Shown: in pieces, positions 1-4,864 of the stretch
Numbering within the stretch: position 1 is the first letter of the stretch
Layout of the letters: each line of letters starts with the position of its first letter
DNA from: Gaiellasilicea sp051005735
GTDB lineage: Bacteria; Actinomycetota; Thermoleophilia; Gaiellales; Gaiellaceae
Reading direction: 5' to 3'
Length of the DNA stretch: 5,752 bases
Assembly: GCA_051005735.1 (NCBI GenBank)
Contig: JBPCJB010000246.1
Location: 1 to 5,752, forward strand
Program-made: the position numbers and the translations under genes
Notes under the pieces: model-generated
What the model saw: only the letters and a program-made list of their open reading frames with translations
Databases searched by the model: none
What the model was told of the DNA's origin: nothing

Positions 1-830
1 TCGGCTGCGCCGCGCGCTTCCCGTACTACATGGAGACCTACGGGATGCACTCGATCCACGGGCGCGCGCCGGCGATCGCGACGGGGCTCTCGGTCTCGCG
101 GCCGGATCTCTCGGTGTGGGTCGTGACCGGCGACGGGGATGCGCTCTCGATCGGCGGCAACCACCTGATCCACGCGCTCCGCCGGAACGTGAACCTGAAG
201 ATCCTCCTCTTCAACAACCGGATCTACGGGCTGACGAAGGGCAAGTACTCGCCGACATCGGAGCTCGGCAAGGTGACGAAGTCGACACCGATGGGCTCGC
301 TCGATCACCCGTTCAACCCGCTATCCCTGGCGATCGGAGCCGAGGCGAGCTTCGTCGCGCGCGCGATCGACACCGACAAGAAGGAGCTGACCGAGGTGCT
401 CCGCGCCGCCGCGCGCCACAAGGGGAGCGCCTTCGTCGAGATCTACCAGAACTGCAACATCTACAACGACAACGCGTTCGACTTCGTCCGCGAGCAGAAG
501 GAGAACCGGCTCTATCTTCGGCACGGCGAGCCGATCGTCTGGGGCGACAAGGGCGTGCGGCTGCGGCCGGACGGCTCGCCGGAAATCGTCGGCGCGTCGG
601 ACGAGGGCCTGCTCGTGCACGACGCCCACGCGTCGGAGCCGGCGCACGCGTTCGCGCTCTCGCGGATGACGCAAACCGTCATCGGCGCGACTCCGATGGG
701 GGTCTGCCGCTCGGTCGAGCGCCCGGTCTACGACGAGCTGATGGCCGAGCAGATCGAGACGGCGAAGGCGAAGGGCAAAGGCGAGCTGGCGTCGCTGCTG
801 GCCGGCGGCGACACGTGGTCGATCACCTGA
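1..830 (+). CDS. korB: 2-oxoglutarate:ferredoxin oxidoreductase, beta (ThDP-binding) subunit, 5'-truncated by the window edge
   Basis: This is the C-terminal 275 residues of KorB, read in frame from base 3 to TGA at 828-830. With its alpha partner KorA, expected just upstream outside the window, the enzyme oxidatively decarboxylates 2-oxoglutarate to succinyl-CoA and reduces ferredoxin in the cytoplasm. The thiamine-diphosphate/Mg motif is clear: GDGD at visible residues 43-46, then GGNH, then NN at 71-72, followed by IYGLTKGKYSPTSE, which is typical of KorB rather than of pyruvate oxidoreductases. Two expected [4Fe-4S] ligands are seen: Cys2 in GCAARFPYY, and Cys151 in EIYQNCNIYND. The N-terminal CxxC pair would lie in the roughly 70 residues missing upstream (family length about 340-350). 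The first in-frame ATG, base 30, is internal, not the start. The gene converges on the transporter with a 52-base gap. The visible part has no frameshift. Confidence 0.95.
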   Translation, partial: GCAARFPYYMETYGMHSIHGRAPAIATGLSVSRPDLSVWVVTGDGDALSIGGNHLIHALRRNVNLKILLFNNRIYGLTKGKYSPTSELGKVTKSTPMGSLDHPFNPLSLAIGAEASFVARAIDTDKKELTEVLRAAARHKGSAFVEIYQNCNIYNDNAFDFVREQKENRLYLRHGEPIVWGDKGVRLRPDGSPEIVGASDEGLLVHDAHASEPAHAFALSRMTQTVIGATPMGVCRSVERPVYDELMAEQIETAKAKGKGELASLLAGGDTWSIT

Positions 831-846
831 CGCATCATTTCACTGA

Positions 847-863
847 TCGAGGATGTTCTTCGA
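847..863. terminator. small hairpin between convergent genes, weak terminator candidate
   Basis: Arms TCGAGGA and TCTTCGA can pair as a 7-bp stem (one G-U) around a TGT loop, 17 bases after the korB stop and 20 bases beyond the transporter stop on the other strand. No T-run follows on either strand, so it is a poor match to an intrinsic terminator. It is listed because its place between two convergent genes is where a shared terminator would be expected; transcription may instead end by Rho. Confidence 0.22.
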
Positions 864-882
864 ATGATCGTCTAGACGCAGA

Positions 883-2202
883 TCAGGGTGCGGTGGCCCC
901 GGTGGTCGAGACGACCTCAGTCGGCTCGACCGGAGCAGGCGTCCCGATCGCGTAGTCGGCCGGATCCTTCTGGCGTCTCGAGAGGTAGACGAACGGCAGC
1001 GCCAGCCCTGAGATCGCGGCGCCGAGGAGATACGAGCCGGGATAGCCCCACACGTCGGCCGAGCGGCCGAGCACGGGCTGCGCGACGACGCCGCCGGTCG
1101 AGCCGAGCATCGAGTCGAACGAGAGGATCGACGCGCGCTGCTGCGACGGGATCAGGCCATTCAGGTAGGCCTGGCGGATCGGCATCGAGGCCGCGAACAA
1201 GAGTCCCCAGACCGCGATCAGCGCCACCACGGCCCAGAAGCTCTCGAAGACGCCGATCAGCGCCAGCGTCACCGCGCTCGCGGCTACCGCCGACATGAGC
1301 GCCGATGTCCGGCACTTGAAGAGCTTCCTGATCCAGGGCGCCGCCACCCCCCCGACGATCTGGGCGCCGGCCACGATCGCCGCCACCAGCCCGGCGATCC
1401 CGTACGCCTCCGGGTCGCCGTAGAGCTCCAGCAGGTACGGCTGGAGAGCGTAGAACGCGTAGATCCCGACCCCGGCGGTGAACGGCGAGGCGAGCATCAC
1501 CCACTTCACCGCCGGCACCCGCCAGCCGTACTGAATCGAGGCGCCCGAGATCCGCCGCATCCCACGCATGACCCCATCGCCGCGCACCGGCGTGAACCCG
1601 ATGTCTCGCATCAGCGTGAACGCGAACGCGAACATCAGCGCCAGCACGACCGCTCGCAGGACGAACGGCACCCCGAGATTCGTCGCCTGCGCGACGTAGC
1701 CCCCGGCCACGGACCCTGTCAGCATCGCCGCCCCGGAGACGATCTGGCCCCGGCCGAAGACGGACTCGAGGCTGCCTTCGAATCCGGTCGCATCGAGCGC
1801 ATCCACGAGCCAGGCCTCCACCGCACCGGAGAAGAAGGTGAAGCCGAGGCCGAGCAGCATCGAGACGACTGCCCACATCCAGAACGGCGCCTCCAGCATC
1901 CAGAGTAGGACGTAGAGAAGCGTCGTCGCGGCGAGCGTGACCGTCCCGAGCAGATACGACACACGGCGACCGATCGTGTCCGCGACGATTCCTGTCGGCA
2001 CCTCGAAGATGACCATTCCCGCGGTGAAGAACGCGTTCGCGGCGAAAGCCTCCAGATTCGAGAGCCCCGCGTCGAGCAGGAAGATCGTGTTGATCCCCCA
2101 GATGAACGACGCGGCGAGCGTGTTTCCCAGGAGGAGAAGCAGGTACGTGCGCTGGATCGAGGAGGGTGTCGGCATGCCCGTAGCGGCCGGTCGGTCCACC
2201 AC
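883..2202 (-). CDS. major facilitator superfamily (MFS) transporter
   Basis: This encodes a 439-residue polytopic inner-membrane protein with about twelve hydrophobic segments, the normal size for a 12-helix MFS carrier. The MFS signature between helices 2 and 3 is present as EVPTGIVADTIGRR (residues 67-80, the G-xxx-D-xx-GRR motif A). A second conserved loop, PSQQRASILSFDSMLG, lies at about 352-367, near the helix 10-11 region. A central cytoplasmic loop (about 199-220) is rich in Arg. The short C-terminal tail (about 410-439) is polar and Pro/Thr-rich. The substrate cannot be read from sequence; the overall look is of a drug/metabolite exporter-type MFS. An in-frame TAG lies at 2208-2206, so the start must be GTG 2202, GTG 2199 or ATG 2175. 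None has a convincing ribosome binding site; ATG 2175 would still keep all helices. Only 33 bases separate it from the membrane-protein gene upstream, so co-transcription is likely. Confidence 0.9.
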   Translation of the reverse strand: MVDRPAATGMPTPSSIQRTYLLLLLGNTLAASFIWGINTIFLLDAGLSNLEAFAANAFFTAGMVIFEVPTGIVADTIGRRVSYLLGTVTLAATTLLYVLLWMLEAPFWMWAVVSMLLGLGFTFFSGAVEAWLVDALDATGFEGSLESVFGRGQIVSGAAMLTGSVAGGYVAQATNLGVPFVLRAVVLALMFAFAFTLMRDIGFTPVRGDGVMRGMRRISGASIQYGWRVPAVKWVMLASPFTAGVGIYAFYALQPYLLELYGDPEAYGIAGLVAAIVAGAQIVGGVAAPWIRKLFKCRTSALMSAVAASAVTLALIGVFESFWAVVALIAVWGLLFAASMPIRQAYLNGLIPSQQRASILSFDSMLGSTGGVVAQPVLGRSADVWGYPGSYLLGAAISGLALPFVYLSRRQKDPADYAIGTPAPVEPTEVVSTTGATAP

Positions 2203-2235
2203 GGGCTAACGCCGACGCGCCGGCGGAGATTCCGG

Positions 2236-2874
2236 CTAGACCGCGGTCGCGGGCGCCGGGGCGTCTCTCCGGAGAAGGAAGAACGTCGTCCCCAGAACCC
2301 AGAGCGGGAGCCCGAAGATCAGCGCAGCCCAGCCGATCGGGCCGATCACCAGGATCACCGCGAGGAGGAAGCTGAACCACCCCCAGGCCTTCGGGAAGAG
2401 GCCGGAGCGAAGCGCGACGGCTCCCACGCCGATCATCAGCAGGATCGCCGAGAGCTCCGCGGCGACGAAGAACGCATCGCCCATCGTCGCCATCGCGGCC
2501 GCTGCGGCCGGGCTGAGATCATCCTCCGCGATCGCCGCCGCAATCTCGGGCCCGGCGGTCAGGAGGAGGAACGCGCCTGTCGTGACGGCGCCGAGAAATG
2601 CCAGATTCGAGAACATCCGCGAACCGTGCTCCGCGGCGGCGAGCCGGTCGCGGAGCACGATTGCGAACCAGAGGAACGCAAGACAGCCGACCATGAAGAT
2701 CCAGCTCCCGGCCAGGATCGTGTTCGCGTCCTCCTGGTAGTGAGCGAGCAGCTCGGTATCGCTGGCGCCATCCTCGGGCGTGGTGCCGGATTCGAGCACC
2801 AAGATCCCGACGATCCAGAGGACGACCGCAACCACACCCGTGTACACAGCCCAGCGCTCGGGCTTCTGCCGCAT
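2236..2874 (-). CDS. conserved-looking small membrane protein, function unknown
   Basis: This 212-residue protein is predicted to have six membrane segments, at about residues 9-27, 53-74, 89-107, 131-155, 166-183 and 184-202. The loop after the first segment (28-52) is acidic and polar; the C-terminus is short with an RR pair (202-203) and a Pro/Ala tail. No catalytic motif or named family is recognised; it resembles generic actinobacterial multi-pass proteins of the DUF4386-like kind, but that is only an impression. The start is well fixed: ATG at 2874 follows GAGGAGG (2885-2879) at ideal spacing, whereas the longer frame to a TTG at 2943 lacks such a site. It lies 72 bases after the sigma-factor stop and 33 bases before the MFS gene on the same strand. 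It could therefore be a membrane partner or target of the sigma factor, or an accessory to the transporter; both are inference. Confidence 0.8.
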   Translation of the reverse strand: MRQKPERWAVYTGVVAVVLWIVGILVLESGTTPEDGASDTELLAHYQEDANTILAGSWIFMVGCLAFLWFAIVLRDRLAAAEHGSRMFSNLAFLGAVTTGAFLLLTAGPEIAAAIAEDDLSPAAAAAMATMGDAFFVAAELSAILLMIGVGAVALRSGLFPKAWGWFSFLLAVILVIGPIGWAALIFGLPLWVLGTTFFLLRRDAPAPATAV

Positions 2875-2878
2875 GACC

Positions 2879-2885
2879 CCTCCTC
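2879..2885 (-). promoter_or_regulatory. strong Shine-Dalgarno site for the membrane-protein gene
   Basis: On the minus strand GAGGAGG precedes ATG 2874 by four bases (GGTC). It is the only near-consensus ribosome binding site in the window at normal spacing, and it decides the start of this gene in favour of 212 rather than 235 residues. Confidence 0.8.
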
Positions 2886-2915
2886 GGTTCGAAGAACGTC
2901 GACCCCGCGCCGCAT

Positions 2916-2943
2916 CCTCTAGCGGGCGTCGGATGTGGGTCAA
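2916..2943 (-). promoter_or_regulatory. candidate housekeeping-type promoter for the membrane-protein/MFS pair
   Basis: Read on the minus strand, TTGACC (2943-2938, five of six matches to TTGACA) is followed after 16 bases by TAGAGG (2921-2916, a weak -10 sharing T1, A2 and A4 with TATAAT). The expected start of transcription would be about 35 bases upstream of ATG 2874, which leaves room for the strong ribosome binding site. If real, the two downstream membrane genes can be transcribed independently of the sigma factor. The -10 is poor, so a different sigma factor or an activator might be needed. Confidence 0.4.
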
Positions 2944-2955
2944 GCGCTAGCGCTT
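2942..2955. repeat. 14-bp perfect palindrome over the sigma-factor stop codon, overlapping the candidate -35 box
   Basis: AAGCGCTAGCGCTT reads identically on both strands. It contains the TAG stop of the sigma gene (2949-2947), and its last two bases are the first two of the TTGACC box of the candidate promoter for the next gene. It has no loop, so it suits a dimeric DNA-binding protein better than an RNA hairpin. Operator function is inference. Confidence 0.5.
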
Positions 2956-4254
2956 CCGAGCCTTGGCTCTCAGCTTCGGTGTCGTCTTCCCCTCGAGTGG
3001 CTTCGCCGCGACCTTCTCCGCCACCTTCACGGCCTTTGCAGCGACCTTCTCCGGCTTCGCGAGCGGTCGCGTCGGCGCGCTCGCCTTCGCGACCGTCTTG
3101 CGGAGGGCCTTGGCGCGCGGAACTGCGACGGGCGCAACTTTCGCGACCACCGGCCGCTTCCGCGTCGCGACGGCCTTCGTGCGACCGGGGGACATGGCGC
3201 TGCGTCCGGCCCTAGCCGGATCCTTGACGCCGGCGCCGCGTCGCGCGACCGCGGTCGCGGACCCGCCGCGGTTCGGAGCGTCTCTCGCGGCATCCGTCGG
3301 AAGCGCCGGAGCGATCTTGGCCTTCACCGGTTTCGCAGGCTGACGGACGTGCTGGACGCCCTCGTAGCTCGCGCCGCCCGCGACCGTCACGGCCACAACA
3401 GCGACCGCGACTTTGGCGGCGATCCCGCTCGCGACCACACCGCCCGCCGCGCCGCCGCCGACCGCCGCTCCGCCACCGACGGCGGCGCCGCCTCCGATCG
3501 CTGCGCCGGCGCCGATCGCCGGCAAACCGATCGCAGCGGATGCGCTCGGCGCGCCCTTGAACAACGTCAGCGCCAGCGGCAGCGGCAGAAGCGCGAGCCC
3601 CTTGAATGCGCGCCTGCGCTTCAGGCCGAGCGCCGCAACGCGGGCGCAGCTCTCACACTCTTCGATATGGGCGACCAGCCGCTTGCGCTCCTTGCGGCCC
3701 AGGCGGCCGTCTGCCTGCTGGGAGAGAGCGAGTTGGGCGCGGTCGCAGGTGACGAGGTTCTCGAGCTCCTCTGCAAGCGAGCGGCGCGCGCGGAAGATCA
3801 GCGTCTCGAGCGCGGTCGGCGAGATGTCGAGGATCGAGGAGATCTCCTTGTACGAGCGGCCTTCCAGCTCGCGGAGGACGAGCGCCGCGCGCTGGGAGGG
3901 CGGAATTCGCTGGAGCGCTCGGACGAGGTCGTCGATCGAAGGGCCGTCGTCGTCCGTCTCGATCGAGGCGAGCTCGCGATCGAGCTCGACCTCACGAGGT
4001 CGGGCCTGCTGCTGGCGATACCGCTGGCGGATCAGGTTGTGGGCGATCGTGATCAGCCAGTTGGTCGGCTTGCGTGGGCGCTCGCCCCGCTCGAGCGCGC
4101 GAAGCGCATTGACGAACGTCGTCTGGGTTACATCCTCGGCATCGGCTTCGTTGCCGAGCACCGCATACACGTAGCGATAGACCTCGGCCGCATGGGCGCG
4201 GTAGAGCTCGTCCAGCTCGCGCGCAGCGCGGATCCCGGTCGCGGTCGTCGCCAC
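2947..4254 (-). CDS. ECF-type RNA polymerase sigma factor fused to an anti-sigma-like zinc motif, hydrophobic segments and a basic tail
   Basis: This 435-residue protein is more than twice the usual ECF sigma length (about 170-200). Sigma region 2 spans about 17-80 (LYRAH, NEADAEDVTQTTFVNALRAL, NWLITIAHNLIRQRYR) and would bind core polymerase and the -10 element. Region 4 spans about 108-162 (LQRIPPSQRAALVLRELEG, YKEISSILDISPTALETLIFRARRSL), a helix-turn-helix for the -35. Then comes Cys170, and H196-x3-C200-x2-C203, the HxxxCxxC signature of zinc-binding anti-sigma factors. Next are a hydrophobic stretch (about 218-233), three AA(I/V)GGG repeats (251-268), a second hydrophobic stretch (277-294), and a 140-residue Lys/Arg/Ala/Pro tail. 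No separate anti-sigma gene adjoins it, so it probably carries its own inhibitor and sensor. The only start is GTG 4254 (TAA in frame at 4308-4306); AGGA abuts the GTG, too close for a normal ribosome site. Sigma identity is very secure; membrane insertion is likely but not certain. Confidence 0.9.
   Translation of the reverse strand: MATTATGIRAARELDELYRAHAAEVYRYVYAVLGNEADAEDVTQTTFVNALRALERGERPRKPTNWLITIAHNLIRQRYRQQQARPREVELDRELASIETDDDGPSIDDLVRALQRIPPSQRAALVLRELEGRSYKEISSILDISPTALETLIFRARRSLAEELENLVTCDRAQLALSQQADGRLGRKERKRLVAHIEECESCARVAALGLKRRRAFKGLALLPLPLALTLFKGAPSASAAIGLPAIGAGAAIGGGAAVGGGAAVGGGAAGGVVASGIAAKVAVAVVAVTVAGGASYEGVQHVRQPAKPVKAKIAPALPTDAARDAPNRGGSATAVARRGAGVKDPARAGRSAMSPGRTKAVATRKRPVVAKVAPVAVPRAKALRKTVAKASAPTRPLAKPEKVAAKAVKVAEKVAAKPLEGKTTPKLRAKARKR
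3451..3504 (-). repeat. three imperfect 18-bp tandem repeats inside the sigma-factor gene
   Basis: Three consecutive in-frame units encode AAIGGG, AAVGGG and AAVGGG (protein residues 251-268), followed by a degenerate AAGG. The units are GC-only or nearly so and differ at several third positions, so they are an old or slowly diverging expansion. They form a flexible or hydrophobic linker between the two hydrophobic segments. Length variation between strains would be expected. Confidence 0.7.
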
Positions 4255-4273
4255 TCCTATGAAGATGCCCGAA

Positions 4274-4297
4274 TGAGCTCGCGCTGACGCGATCTCA
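4274..4297. promoter_or_regulatory. inverted repeat in the leader of the sigma-factor gene
   Basis: On the minus strand the arms TGAGATCGCG and CGCGAGCTCA pair at 9 of 10 positions around a TCAG loop. The element lies within the 57 bases between the reductase stop (4312) and the sigma start (4254), 19 bases upstream of GTG. No T-run follows, so a terminator is unlikely. It could be an operator for control of the sigma gene or an mRNA leader hairpin. Function is inference; the symmetry is directly visible. Confidence 0.4.
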
Positions 4298-4311
4298 CAA
4301 AGTCCTTACAT

Positions 4312-4841
4312 CTAGCGCGTGCGCGCGTAGCGCAGGCGAACGCCGTCGTCGCCGAAGCGTGCAAGCTCCGTGAGGCCGTAGCGCCGGCGCGGGAACTCGC
4401 CGTCCGCCAGGGTCGGGCCGCGGCCGACGAGCGTCGGAGCGAGCGTGAGGATCAGCTCGTCGATCAGGTCGGCCGCCAGGAGCTGTCCGGCGAGATCCCC
4501 ACCGCCGACGAGCCAGGTTCGCTTCAGGCCGCGCTCGCCGAGCTGCCGCACGAGGTCGGGGAGCTCGCCGGCGAACGGCTCTACGACCGCGCCGTCGAGT
4601 GGGGTCAACGCCTCCGCGTGGGTCACGACCCACGTCGGCTTCTCGCCGTAGGGCCACGAGCCGTGCCGCACCATGAAGTCCCACGTACCTGCGCCCATGA
4701 TCAGCGGTCGATGTCGGCGAAGAAGATCTCGTAGTCGTTCTGGGCGCCCGTCAACGTCTTCAGGAACCCGAGGTCGTGGTCGGGCCCGGCGATCCTGCCG
4801 TCGAGGCTGAGCGCGGCGAAGTAGACGATCTGCGGAGCCAC
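4312..4841 (-). pseudogene. dihydrofolate reductase / RibD C-terminal-domain family protein, broken by a one-base frameshift
   Basis: Two adjacent frames together spell one intact-looking reductase of about 176 residues. The first frame starts at GTG 4841, encodes VAPQIVYFAALSLDGRIAG and continues to ADIDR, then hits TGA at 4703-4701. The second frame continues exactly where the family would, LIMGAGTWDFM (from 4704), and runs through WLVGGGDLAGQLL (NADPH-binding GGG loop) and LILTLAPTLVGRG to TAG 4312. Restoring one base near 4704-4706 joins them as DR-LIMG. The family uses NADPH to reduce folate-like or pyrimidine substrates, though many members have unknown substrates. ATG 4698 lies two bases after the TGA, so a 128-residue C-terminal piece might be made by reinitiation, but it would lack the first strand and the SLDG substrate/cofactor region. 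No canonical slippery heptamer is seen. It may be a true pseudogene or a sequencing error. GGAG lies two bases before GTG. Confidence 0.85.
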
Positions 4842-4848
4842 CTCTCCG

Positions 4849-4858
4849 ACTGTAACTT
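4849..4858. promoter_or_regulatory. overlapping divergent -10-like elements between the reductase and formyltransferase genes
   Basis: Only 23 bases separate the two divergent GTG starts. On the plus strand TAACTT (4853-4858, fits TAnnnT) ends six bases before GTG 4865. On the minus strand TACAGT (4854-4849, fits TAnnnT) ends seven bases before GTG 4841. Both spacings put transcription starts at or one base before the start codon, as for leaderless mRNAs, which are common in actinobacteria. No clear -35 is seen on either side. The match to short AT-containing hexamers in GC-rich DNA is suggestive only. Confidence 0.4.
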
Positions 4859-4864
4859 CCGGCC

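Noticed and set aside
30..32. ATG as the start of korB
   Set aside because: The frame is open to the window edge, and the upstream codons encode GCAARFPYY, including a conserved cluster cysteine, so the ATG is internal.
869..878. Ten-base palindrome CGTCTAGACG between the convergent genes
   Set aside because: It has no loop and no T-run and is too short to call an operator; it is expected by chance at this length.
917..2380. A 487-codon minus-strand frame overlapping the transporter
   Set aside because: It is a frame shadow rich in Arg/Gly/Asp without membrane segments, while the overlapping frame gives a standard MFS protein with motif A.
2875..2943. Longer N-terminus (23 extra residues) for the six-helix membrane protein, starting at TTG 2943
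   Set aside because: ATG 2874 has a near-consensus GAGGAGG at correct spacing, and the extra residues would overlap the candidate promoter.
2935..4287. A 450-codon open frame on the plus strand opposite the sigma-factor gene
   Set aside because: It is an Arg-rich shadow of a GC-rich coding strand. The minus strand carries clear sigma region 2 and 4 motifs and the zinc signature, whereas the plus-strand product resembles nothing.
4255..4311. An ECF-type autoregulatory promoter (GGAAC ... CGTC) before the sigma gene
   Set aside because: GGACTT and CGTC are present on the minus strand, but only about 10 bases apart rather than the 16-17 expected.
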